From contig OZ012550.1 of assembly GCA_963935595.1 (NCBI GenBank), forward strand, positions 10,725,001 through 10,789,000: a DNA stretch of 64,000 nt. Direction: 5' to 3'. Every line of letters starts with the position of its first letter. Position 1 is the stretch's first letter. The stretch is from Schoenobius gigantellus. Lineage: Eukaryota > Arthropoda > Insecta > Lepidoptera > Crambidae. A program made the position numbers and the translations under genes. The notes below the pieces were generated by a model. It worked only from the letters and a program-made list of their open reading frames with translations, made no database searches and was not told the DNA's origin. This document shows positions 20,442 to 32,100 of the stretch, in pieces.

Positions 20442-22640
20442 ATGGATCAAATTCTCCAGTGGAATTGTAGAAGTATATGTAACAAAAAAGTGACCTCATA
20501 GTTTTAATTAACAATTACAATCCTATTATTATTGCTCTTCAAGAGACATGGCTTCGGCCTAATTTAAACTTTAGAATTCCAGGTTTTTCATGTATCCGAG
20601 AGGACGGATATGGGGGTGTTGCACTCCTTGTGAATAATTGTGTAATATTTTCTCAAATTTCAATCAACCAACACAATAATAAATATTCTATAATTGCAAT
20701 CTCAGTACAAAATATTTGTTTTGTGTCAGTTTATGTCCCTTATCCGTCTTCTGATATATATGACGAACTAGATTCTATATTTTCTTCTCTCCCTCGCCCC
20801 CCTTTGATCATGGGCGATTTTAACGCACAACATGTGTCTTGGGGAAGCTCTGTATCTAACTACTATGGTCAAAGAGTCCTTGACATTCTTGATAGCAATA
20901 ATGTATGTTTATTAAACACCGGTAACATTACTCGTAGAACTCAACCACATGAAGGTAATAGTGTCCCTGACTTAACAATTTCTTCTCCAAGTCTTGCTTC
21001 TTCTTTAAATTGGTCCACATTATCATCTTCTTTTGGTAGCGATCATTTCCCTGTAATTATAAATTTTCCACTTAAAACGAGTACTCGCACACATAAACGT
21101 CAACCTTGCTTAAAGCATAAATTACTTAGAGACCAATGGAGTTTATTTAAAGAAAATGTTGATAGTTAATAACTACCCTTCCTAATATTCAGAACAACAA
21201 TCATATGGAAGTATCTTCGGGATGAGATTGGCAGAAATGGTTGTCATTACGACCGATTGCCATTTAGAAAGAAGTTGAAGTTGAAGTATCTTCGGCTTTA
21301 GCTTCTTTGTTGATCAAATCAGCTGACGAAGTATTCCCAATAAAATCAGGTGACATTGGCAGCTGTCGAATCCCCTCCCCTCCCTGGTGGGATCATGAGT
21401 GTTCGATACAAATAAAAAAAGGAAAGAAGCTGAAAAGGCTTACAAGAATAATTCAACTGATGAAAACTATAACATCCTTTTTACACTAATTAAAAGTACT
21501 AGAAAGCTGTTCAAACAAAAGAAATGGGAGAGTTGGAGAAAATTTTGTTCATCGATTTCACCTGATACACCTCACGGTCTCTCTCGTTTGGAATAATATT
21601 CGTCGATTCCGTTGTGCATTCAAAGAATCAATATCGCCTTTCATTCAGATCCAATTGTTGGCGAGTTTCTTGATATTCTTGCTCCCCCTTTTGTCCCTCT
21701 CAGACCCGACTGTGAAGAAATTGCATTTTCCGAAGAAAGCGGTATCTGTTCTCCTTTTAGTATTTCCGAATTGAAAGGTATTTTATCTTATACTAAGGAT
21801 TCATTCTCCTGGTTATGATGGAATATCTTACTCATTTATCAGTAATTTGAGTGATTCTAGTCTAAATTATATTCTTTCCCTTATTTACTCCATAATGGAA
21901 AATGGTAATATTCCCATTTCATGGAAAAAGCAAGATATCATTCCTATTTTAAAACCTAACAAACCCTCTAATGAAACAACATCCTATAGACCCATTGCTC
22001 TTTCATCTGTTTTGAGAAAAATACCAGAACATCTTTTAAAAATCGATTAGAGTGGTATGTTGAAACTCAGGGATTATTAAGCTCGACCCAATATGGGTTT
22101 AGAAAAGGTAAAAGCACTATGGATAGCCTAGCCATATTCACAACGGACATTCGCCTAGCTTTTTCTCATAACGAATCCCTTTTAGCTGCTTTTATTGATA
22201 TTTCCGCTGCTTATGGTAATGTTGTTTTCAGTATTCTGAAGAGTAAACTTGTCCAACTATTAGTACCAAAAAATTTTATTAATTTCATTATGAAATTGTT
22301 GTCAGAGAGATCAGTAAATATTACTCAAAATAATAATACTCAATCAAGAGTAATTTGGAAGGGCTTACCTCAGGGTTCTGTATTGAGCCCTTTACTATAT
22401 AATATTTATGCTTAGAGTATATTCTATTAGCTAAATTAAAAAAGACGATTATATTTTCTGATTCTAAAAGTGCTCTGGAAGCTCTGTGTAAATTTCCTTT
22501 TAAAAATAATTGTATACACCCTATCATTATAGATTGCCGTAAATTACTTTACCAATGCTTCTCTTGTGGTTTCCACGTAGAATTTGCGTGGATTCCTGGA
22601 CATCGTAATATAGCCGGTAATGAAAAAGTGGAGTTCTACC
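20442..22640 (+). pseudogene. LINE ORF2 remnant: endonuclease, RT, RNase H
   Basis: It starts MDQILQWNCRS at 20442. An early frame break at about 20490 precedes APE-endonuclease motifs (LQETWLRP, MGDFNAQHVSWG, SDHFPV) up to 21169. RT blocks lie in several frames: SYRPIALSS, QYGFRKGKSTMDSL, AAFIDISAAYG and KGLPQGSVLSPLLYNIY (to 22415). The FADD catalytic box is missing. The sequence jumps to RNase H motifs (FSDSKSALEAL, WIPGHRNIAGNEK, 22440-22640). This copy is inactive. Confidence 0.85.
21208..21295. mobile_element. 62-bp retro-insertion with 13-bp duplication in LINE ORF2
   Basis: GAAGTATCTTCGG occurs at 21208-21220 and 21283-21295. Between them is a 62-bp segment ending in GAAGTTGAAGTT, looking like the extreme 3' tail of a LINE or SINE. 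The exact duplication shows this is an insertion, and removing it restores the LINE sequence. Confidence 0.75.
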
Positions 22641-22883
22641 TGTGGAGATCCATTCCCTTATTACTGTTGCGATCTGACAGCCCGAGTAAGACTTTCGCTT
22701 AGAACTTACGTTTCCCATGTCGTGGCTAATACACAAGCCGTGCGGAGCCATTAACAAAAAAAAAAAAATATAGCATAGATCTCAGAATAACAACTAAAGC
22801 ATAGAAGGAACATTGAAATAAGAATTCATTATGTGTTATTTGTCTCTTTCTATCATACAGCACAAAATTGTGTAAGTGTAATA

Positions 22884-23608
22884 AGCGCTCCACATTCTCG
22901 CGAGAATCTCGCGAGAACGCGAGAACAACACGAGAACTGTGAATGTGGATCCGATTCGCATGTTCTCGCGTAGTTCTCCGACTTTTGTCGGTTTTTTGGC
23001 GCGAGACAAAGGCGCAAGAACTATATTGAGAACCTTGTTCCAGGGTTGGAAAAAATCATGATTTTTAAATAAAATCCAATTAATCATGATTTATTGAAAA
23101 AATCCTAATTTATCATGATTTTTTTGATGTTTCAGTTTTTATCTTTCCTAATTTTAATAAGTAAGCAACTATTTTGCGGAAACGAAAGAGGAAGAGGAAA
23201 AATTAAATATTTACTCAGTTCTGAGGCAACTATTTGGAGCGATAGCCTCCTCAGCATCAGTGGAAAGTTTTTTTTTACATTTGGCATTGTTCACTCGAAA
23301 TTACGTAACAGACTAGGGACCAAAAAGCTGGAAAATTAGTTTTTTAATCAAGAATTACAATAATGACACTGAAATATGAAATATCAGATTTACTCGGAAA
23401 ATAGATATTCATAAAAATACATTTTTATTCACAAAAATAAAGACATTTGATTTAATCACTGATTTTGTGCCAACCCTGCCTTGTACGTTCTCGCGAGAAT
23501 CTCGCGAGAAGTGTGTACCCAAGAAGTTCTTGCCGAGGTTCTCGCGTACTTCTCGCGTAGATTCTTGCCGAGTCTCTCGCCGAGAACCTCGCGTGAATGT
23601 GGAGCGCT
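22884..23608. mobile_element. MITE saturated with CTCGCGAGAA words, split by hAT remnant
   Basis: The ends AGCGCTCCACATTC and its inverse (GTGAATGTGGAGCGCT) are inverted repeats. Both ends carry many variants of TTCTCGCGAGA. It is interrupted at 23041-23478 by a hAT-type insertion. No transposase of its own is visible. Confidence 0.8.
23041..23478 (+). mobile_element. Deleted hAT element with C-terminal transposase remnant
   Basis: The ends CAGGGTTGG and CCAACCCTG are flanked by CCTTGTTC (23033-23040) and CCTTGTAC (23479-23486), an 8-bp duplication with one change. At 23190-23338 the frame reads YLLSSEAT and then FFTFGIVHSKLRNRLGTKK, the hAT dimerisation-domain C-terminus. The rest of the transposase has been lost. 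Confidence 0.85.
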
Positions 23609-23894
23609 CATAAGAGATAAGTAATATTTGTCTATTTGGCAGATCACAAGGTGGTCACAAGATGATTGGGATTTGGTTAAAAATTGGTTAAAATTTAATA
23701 CGGCTAAATTCTATAGTACCTTGTCTCAAAGATAGACCATCCGAGTTTGAACTCTTTGAATTGTTCGTATAATCTTTGTTTGTGCGTCCCGTGGCTAGAA
23801 ATATTTTGGTGATATTTTATTAAATTTAAGTGATTAGAATGCAAGAATCTTTAGGTATTTACAAATAGAGTGAGTTTGTGCACTCAATAGCACA

Positions 23895-24330
23895 ATGTCT
23901 TGTGTAGTTTTGGTCTGCAAATTTTATTCGTCGCGAAAGGAAAATAGTCAAAATATATTGACTTTAAATCGGTATGTTTTCTCATATTTTTACTTGAATG
24001 TGAGTTAATAAGTCAATATAAATACATATGAAATATCGCTGAATCATTTTGTAGAAAAACAATACGTAATATTAACTTCACTTTTATGTTTTAGCGATTA
24101 TTAGAAAATTACTATGAGGTTATCTTGATCATGCGTAGTGTTGTAAAATTTGGTCGATATTCTTATTTTACAGATTTTCTAAAGACGATGTAAAAAACTA
24201 TTCGATAAAGTGTATTGGCAGATTTGGCAGACGAAAGTGGAGTCCAAAAAAGCAGTCTCATTTGCTCCAGACATTTTCCACCAGATTAATTTGTATGGTA
24301 AAACTAAATAAAGGCGTCAAGACGTAAGTC
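23895..24330 (+). pseudogene. Broken THAP-domain gene, two exons with intact splice sites
   Basis: Exon 1 (ATG 23895 to 23971) reads MSCVVLVCKFYSS, with the first C2 pair of a THAP zinc finger, and ends at CG/GTATGT. After a 202-bp intron, exon 2 starts at 24174 following TTATTTTACAG. The split codon gives R, then FSKDD and RRKWSPKKQS, matching THAP spacing. A frameshift near 24265 destroys the CxxH half. GAC/GTAAGT at about 24322 and TTTTAG/GA at about 24417 may be further splice sites. It is either a P-like transposase relic or a THAP host paralogue. Confidence 0.6.
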
Positions 24331-24884
24331 AAGTTATTTAATAAAAGGAAATCTTTAAATTAAAATATTATTTATGAAAATTAAAATGTATTTAATTTTT
24401 TAAATATTTCTTTTAGGAATCCTTGACACAGCAGATACCAAAAGAAACCAGTTTAGAGGATTTTTTCTAAGAATTAAAATATTAGCGAAAGAACTGGAAA
24501 GAGTCAAAAAGATCAAATATAAAAACGCTGCTTTCGGAAAATTAACACCTCTAAACCTCTAAATAAACACGGCCGCACATCAGGTGCAATCGAAAAATAT
24601 CTTAAGAATAAATTATGGCCAATTTTTAATGTGTTTAGTTTAATTTCCAGGCATATGTACAAATAGGAGTTTTAGCTTTTACGAATTTATCCGAAGTACA
24701 AGATGCATGAGGGTTAAATTTTCGGGTAAATTAAATATGAGATTAACCTCAAGTACATACCTAAGAGCGAACAAATAAATTCCGATTACCTGCCTTTAGA
24801 TTATAAATCTCTGCAATGGAAAAATTACAACAGTAAAGATAGGTAATAGGAAACACCCGTAATTTTAATAGTTCAATTTTTAGG

Positions 24885-25165
24885 ATTCCGTTCCTCAAAA
24901 AGAAAAACGGAACGATTATAGGATCACTTTATTGTCCATTTGTCTGCCAAGACCTATTATCTCGGAAACGCGTGAAAGTATCGAGTTTAAATCAATATCA
25001 TATAAGTACTCAGGTCTACAGTCCCTTGAGGTTGTGAAAAAATTAAACTTCTAAGTTAACGTAAAAATTACTAATTACCTACCCATTGATTTGTGAATCT
25101 CTTAAATGGAAAAATTCCATCAATCTAGCCAACGGGAGATACTGGTAATTGTAATAGCACAATTT
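24885..25165 (+). repeat. Dispersed lepidopteran repeat (GGATTCCGTTCCTCAAAAAG)
   Basis: Blocks GGATTCCGTTCCTCAAAAAG, AACGGAACGATTATAGGATC, GTCTGCCAAGACC and CTCAGGTCTACAGTCCCTTG belong to a repeat I know from many insect genomes. It is non-coding, and the ends are not defined. Confidence 0.5.
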
Positions 25166-26065
25166 TTGTCTAAATACGCCAGATTTTTCAATTCTCAGAT
25201 AGGTAGGACTGACAAGGGAATAATTTAGAAATATTTTTTATTCATTTACTATCAACTTTTTAAAGCTATTCTTGAGTATTTTGTCGTCACCGACGTTTAA
25301 ATTAGTCATCATAAGCACCAAAAACCCTTACATCCCCCAAAAACCCCTTTACTCGTTTTTTTTAGCATGTCAATGTCCGCTTTTAGTCTCTTGACTGGCT
25401 GACCATACCAAAGGGCACAGCAGCTTTTAACAGGATAAGTTTCATAAGAAAATGTATCCTTTATGATTTATGTTGTATTTCTCGTAATAAAAACATTTTA
25501 GTATTAAGAATATATTTAATTCGTAATATATCGACGTTGAAACTAGGCGAGTCATGAGAAAAACATCACTAGCAGAAAAAGAAATTAGTGACCACCTACG
25601 AATTTTCGAAACATCTTACATAATACCTGTCTCTTTCTAACTAATTATAGTCTGCCTAATGTCAAAGTGAGTCAAATATATTGAATTCAGTTGCTATTTT
25701 AGCAAGGTTTCTATGCTTTAGTTGTTATTCTGAGGCATAGATATCTTAGATAAAGAATGAAATTCATTCTTTATCTAAGATAGATACCTATATAGTATCT
25801 AAAAAAAACATAGATATTTATCTATAGATATAGAATGGAATATTTATCTAAGAAAAAAAAGAAAAGAATATCATTCATTTCATTCATTCATTCATTCAAA
25901 TCATTCATTGAGATTGATTTTGTTTCTTGGAGCAACTTTTTATTTACTTTACAAATTGTAATTGTTTGATATGGCAGTTGGCATTTATTATTACTTAATT
26001 AGACATTAAGACTAATGTGATTAGTCGCGAAGTAAATTGCCTCAATTTATTTATTAAAACTCAAG
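25166..26065. other. Gene-free leader region; palindrome and ATTC microsatellite
   Basis: A 39-bp palindrome (25743-25781, ATCTTAGATAAAGAATGAA plus its complement) and a (CATT)n stretch at about 25875-25915 are visible. The 3' part just upstream of 26066 should hold the promoter and 5' UTR of AP-3 sigma. I see no TATA box or defined initiator. Confidence 0.5.
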
Positions 26066-26134
26066 ATGATTAAGGCGATTTTGGTGTTCAACAACCATGG
26101 CAAACCACGGCTATCAAAGTTCTATCAATACTTT
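26066..26134 (+). CDS. AP-3sigma: AP-3 sigma coding exon 1
   Basis: It encodes the first 23 residues, MIKAILVFNNHGKPRLSKFY plus QYF, from an ATG in TCAAGATGA to a TTT/GTAAGT donor. This is the conserved beta-strand start of sigma subunits. Confidence 0.95.
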
Positions 26135-29100
26135 GTAAGTGAAAGTGTTTTAAAATATACAATTTAGGATCCCGTTGTTTAGATAGCCCTTGATCATGGG
26201 GCATCGTCGTCATTTTCTCATTTTCTAATCACTAATTTGCTTGTTATAGTACTTAAAAAAGGTATATATTGACCTATTTCATAGCATGTATGGTTAATTT
26301 ACTTCATATATTTTTGGTAGGTACATTGTTTACAATTTATTTTACTCAAAAATGCATGTAATGTGGTCATTATTTTGACAACCTTGTTTGAGCAAAGTCA
26401 ACCTTACCCTTAACTTTCATAATTGTCATTTTAATTAAATTTCTAGTTAATTAATATATTTTTTATTTAAATTATTTGCTATTTTATTTAGATTAGGTAC
26501 TTGCATTTTTGAGTAAAGCACTATACAAGCCTTGGCCCACAATGACTGCTTCGCTGGTCACGCTATGATTGCCTCGAGCTAGCCTAGCTCTAGGCCTTCC
26601 AGCTTGGCCATCATTGCAGCCCTTGCTGTCCTCACTGTAAAGGCCTCGACCTACGCTCTCGGCCTTTATCTCAGCTCGTCCATCAAGTGCTGCACCCTGA
26701 CCGCGTTGTGTCGGCCTGGAGCTGCGCTGTCAGCCATTATCAGCGCAAAGGAGTAATTATAGACCGCGGCAGTAATGTACTATTAAATCACAATAGGCAT
26801 TTTTTTTTTTTTTTTTTTTTTTAAGAAAACGTCGCCTCACTCTAGGATTTTCTCCTGTGTCGTGGGTGCAGTTACAAACATAGAATATCACATGCACATA
26901 CGCCCAGACCGGAACAAATTTCTGTAGGCCATACAAAACATTTGTCCCGTACGGGAAACGAACCCGCGACCCGTTGCGCAGTAGGTGATCACTCAACCTC
27001 TGCGCTAAGCGCGCTATTTATAATAGTTTTTATACATTATAATAAACAACTGTTAATACATGAAAATATTTTTATTAATTGTTAAACATTTAGCCTTAGT
27101 ATACATTACGTGGAATAAGATGTACAATAGAGTAAGATAATATCATTTTTCTTTGCATACTTTTTGTGAAGAAATCTTGGAGAATAGGTACCAATGTGGG
27201 TCAAACGGCAGAATGCAGCTAGTATTTGAATCAATTTTAATTTAGAATATTTTGTTACTTGATTTGCTTGGTGCATTTTGTTATAACAAGATTTCTGGAC
27301 AGTAAAAAATGTTGTTCTCATTACAGAATGAAGATATGCAGCAGCAGATAATAAAGGAAACTTTTCAGTTAGTATCAAAACGGGATGATAATGTCTGCAA
27401 TTTTTTGGAGGGAGGCAGGTAGGTCATGAAGGTAACATAGGAAAAAAATGAACATGAACTCGGCCTGTCACATATCAAAATCACAGTTCACTCAGTTGCT
27501 AATATAATGTTATTTTTATGCATTGTATATCGTCTATCAAGTCCCAGATAAATCGAGGGAAAAGCAAAAAGTTTTAAGACCTGTACAATGTTTGATATTT
27601 TTAATCGGTTTTATTAAGCTTGCCCTGTTTATTTGTTTGGGTCAAATTTTTAAAGTAGTTAATACTTTACCCACTTCCTGTTGACAGATTGATCTGATAT
27701 TTGGTATGCTCCTTTAGTTTTGATGGCAATACAATTTCCAATAATAAATAAAAATAAGATCATGGGGTGCTCGAAAAATCTATTAACAGTCAACCGCTCA
27801 TTAATATTACAATTTTATTTTTTATGATGAGGAGAGTGGTGTAATGACTGGTCCCTTCGACCTACTGAATAATTTTTTAGCTTTTAGTTCATTATCTACT
27901 GTTTCGAATACTTCCTTCCCGCGGGCCGGCGCGCCCTCTTATTATTTATAACCGAAACGCGATGACAGTCAGTGCGAGTTGTTGCCCTCCCGACGCAAGA
28001 CGTATACCTAACTGACCACGGTACTCGCGCACCTACCTAGAACTAGTGATTATTACCTCAAGAAGCCTGGAGAAAATAAGAAATCGCAGAGTCTACGTAT
28101 ATATCCTATGGTCGACCTAGGTAACACCGAAATCCAGGAATAGCGGTAAAGTACCAGACTTGACTACCTAATATAACCTTACAGTTACAGCCCAGCATAT
28201 TATAAATCATTTAATTATATTGTTGTTCCCCCCTTAACATTTATATTTGATATTCCCTAACATTTGGTAGCAGAGCGTGTTTCATAGGGTTATAATATCA
28301 TTTTGTATTGAATCTGGGTCAAGCTTGTTTACGACTTAGCATACGACAGTGCGCGCCATTAGCCGGCCGCTCGCTCGAACAGAGGCGCGTTCAGGGCCTT
28401 CGCGCGAAGTACAACTTTTCGCTCTAACCCCTTTCAATGCCTTCGAGCGTGACAACCGGGTGAAACAACCGGCCCGTTCAAGACCTTTGAGTGTCGGCGC
28501 GAGTTACAACCGAACAACCATCGAATTTGATGGTTGTAAAACGCTCTGACGTTTATGACTGAAATACTCTTACGTGATTGGATGATATTGGCGGCCATAT
28601 TCTATAATGTCATCTACTAGAATGAGAGAGAAATAAAAAATCATGTGAAAGAGGGAGATAAAAGATTTGGTTGCTACAATCCGTTCAACGCCTTTGAGGG
28701 AGTTAAAAAACAACCGGACAACTACACCCAGGGCTACGTTCCAAAACATCACCCGAGTGCACTCGGTCACCCGAAGTATGTCCTAAAACATTTCGGGTGC
28801 ACTCGAGAGTGTTGGAGTGGCGTGTCCTAAAACGCTACGGAGTGCACTCGATCGAGTAGAATCTCACCCGCATAATATAGCAAGGTGTAATTTCACTCGA
28901 TTGGATTTGGCGGGAAATTGTGTGGATTTTAAAGTTGTGTGTGATCGTGATTACAAAGATTTCATATTCACACACAATTTGTGCATCTCGAAGAGCGAGG
29001 ATGCGCTTCGTAACGTCGACAATAAGTTAATTTTAAATTCCAAAGACTATAGGTATCGTAAGTGACATGATTGTAAAATTGGCCTTCATTTCCGCTGAAG

Positions 29101-32100
29101 CTAGGTTAGGCCGCGATTTAACAGAATTCATATTCTGTCGGTTTTAGCATTTTCGTAGATGAAACAGAGGAATGTAATCCATGCATTAAAGCGAACGGAC
29201 GCGCCGATGAATTATATATTTTCTTATTTTTGTATATTTGGTTATGTAAACAAAGCAGACAACACTCTTGCCGTTCTAAAACAACCAACACTCCGACCAC
29301 CCTAACCGGCCACTCTCCCCCCACCACCTACTCACTCCGGGTGATGTTTTGGAACGTAGCCCTGAGGCGCTGAACGCGCCTCCGTTCGAGCGAGCGGCCG
29401 GCTAATGGCGCGAGGTTTCAGTCGAACGCCTTTTGTTTCCGACACCATCGCACCGCGCGGACATTTTTTGTTTACCTTTTAATTGAATTGTTATATTTAT
29501 ATACATATTTGCCTCCTGACCCTACTTGTACCTTCTTACAACCTTAATTAAAACGTTTTTATTGTTTATTTAAGATGTCGGAAAACGAAAATGTAACAAT
29601 GAGAACACTCCTATACACTGATACAGCTGAATATCGTGAGTCTATTGGTGTTGTTCGCTTTGTGAGCGAATGGGTGGATGATACTCACGAGGCCCTAGAT
29701 TCCTTCTCCCCGGCGAAACTACCCGTCCGCTTGGCAGATGTAAATCTTTATGAGACCAAATTTACTAATGCATGTTCCCGCCTTCTGGGCGGCCTTGACC
29801 CTTCTATTGACAATCAAGATTATACATACGTCAAGCGCCAGATGCGTCTTATTCGCAACAAACTTGATGACTTAAGAGTTTCGGCCGAAGAATTGTTACC
29901 TACTACTAAGCCTTCCGCGTCGAGCACGCCAGTAAAACCTTTGATGGGTTCACTTTCATCCCCTACAAGCAAATTACCCGTCCTCCCTATCCCACGTTTT
30001 GATGGCCAGCCTGATTGTTGGATTAGTTTTATAGATCAGTTTGACAGTGTTGTCGATAATCAGCCTGACCTTACACCAACCTTGAAATTACATTATTTAC
30101 TAGGAGCGTTGTCGGATGAATCTAGGAGACTAATCCAACATTTAAAAATCGAAGGAGGTAATTATCCTGTAGCCCGTGACCTCCTGAAATGTAGGTACCA
30201 TAATTTACGTGTCCTAGCTGATACCCATATTTCTCAAATATTAAATTGACCTATAATTAATTCCATGTTGGACAGTTTGAGGATATCCTTTTTGAACCCT
30301 TTATTATCATCATATCGATGTCTTGAGCGCTTAGACCTACCCGTAAACTATTGGTCATATCTGTTAGTTCATGTGTGCCTAGGTAAATTTCCATCTGATT
30401 TAAAATCCCGGTTTGAACGACGTTTTGGTGATAACCATAAATCTCTTCCCACCTTCGACCACCTTATTACTTTCATAGAAGATGAATTTCGTCATTATGA
30501 TAATGTCGGTAGTGCTGCAATAGTTGATAGCTCCCCACCTAATACCAACAGGCCTTTAGTAAATAAACCCATCCGACGTTCACCCCCTATACCTAGGGCT
30601 TATGTTACAATTACGCCAACACCTTACTTTACTTGTTTTATGTGTCACAGTACTAATCATTACCTACGCGAGTGTACCAAGTTCCTTAGTTTACCTGTGC
30701 GTGATCGAGTTGGCTATGTGAGAGAGGCAGGCTTATGTTACCGGTGCTTGGACGGTCATTCAGTGTTGTCATGTCGCCGTAATTATCGTTGTAATACCTG
30801 TCGTCGTTCTTCCCACCACACCACATTGTGTTATGACAATGACCGTAATGTTATCATGACAAATATTCGGCCCCACGTTCATCACCACCCGGCGATATTT
30901 AGTTCCCCGTTCGGTTGTCACAACACCCCCTCGGGCTTATGAATATTCACCCCCACAAACACCCCCTCGCTCGAATAGATCTTTACCCCCAAATTCAAAC
31001 CCCCGAGCGACCTTCATAAATCATCCACCTGATTCACGTACACCTCCCCGCTCTCGCTCTCCACCTCCTGGCACGCACACCCCTCAACAGCAGTCATCCA
31101 ACCGTGATTATGACCCTCGAACCCAACAGGGTTCCTCATATTGACTAGATTCAGAGCACTCCCCTTCACCTGCTTCTAATAACATACCACAAAACTCTAT
31201 TGTACTCTTACCTACTACCCTTATACATATTAAAATATCCTGTGGGTATTACGTAGAAGCACGTGCGTTATGTGATACTGGAGCACAGGGTTGTCTCCTT
31301 ACCTTAGATTTAGTCATTAATCAATTAAATCTTCCTGTGTCTTCCTCCTGTGTGCCTGTGCGTGGCATAGGTAATGTGCCAGCTGTTCATTCCCGTGGTA
31401 CTGTTTCCTTGTGTTTTAAGCCTGTGCATCGTTCCCAACCCGAAACAAAACAACCGCAATGGTAGTAGACACCATTGCTGGTTCTCACCCTGAGGTAGAC
31501 CTTCCTAAACATATAGTGCCCTCCGTTTCCCACCTTCCTTTGGCAGACCCAACTTTTTATAAAACAGGTGTCATTAGTGTTCTCCTAGACGCTGATGTCA
31601 TTGGATTTTTACTCAACCCTGAGATTCTTCCACTACCTAGTGGCCTCACAGCCTTATCCACCATTTTTGGGTTTATTCTCTGTGGTCCGATTTCTAGTTG
31701 TTCCTCCGATCTCGAGTCACCTATGACAGGTGTATCTTTGTCTCAGGTGGTTGAGAAGTTTCGGAGAACCGGGGAGGTTCCCCAGTTAGATCTCCCAAAC
31801 CCTCAGTACCAAGAATGCGAGGACCTATTCAAAGCAACTACCACTTGTGAGGCTGATGGTAGATTCATGGTAAGACTTTCTTTCCTTCATGTCGCATTTA
31901 CACATGCGTGTTCGCCATTCGACGAAACATTCGACGAAACATTCGTGTGACGTTTACACATTCGTGTTCGCTATTCGCCTCGTCATTCGACGAAACATTC
32001 GTATACGAGTGCCACCGCGAACTACTGTTCACACATTTGCGGGTGATTCATTTTGATATTAGCACACGAACACGGAGGACGTGAAAATAATGGCGGCATG

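Larger units (their letters stand above)
18930..22770 (+). mobile_element. Two-ORF LINE (Jockey/I group), decayed, poly(A) end
   Basis: ORF1 with three zinc knuckles is followed by ORF2 with endonuclease, reverse transcriptase and RNase H remnants, then an A-run at 22757-22769. The 5' end is uncertain: the ORF1 frame is open from 18930 without an early ATG. ORF2 has many frameshifts, a 62-bp foreign insertion at 21221-21282, and a deletion joining RT to RNase H. RNase H plus a three-knuckle ORF1 suggests the I/Jockey assemblage. The exact clade needs a tree. Confidence 0.85.

Noticed and set aside
28349..29327. Arg-rich and other short frames in the BEL leader
   Set aside because: They lie in the word-rich DNA insertion and reflect its GC-rich repeats.
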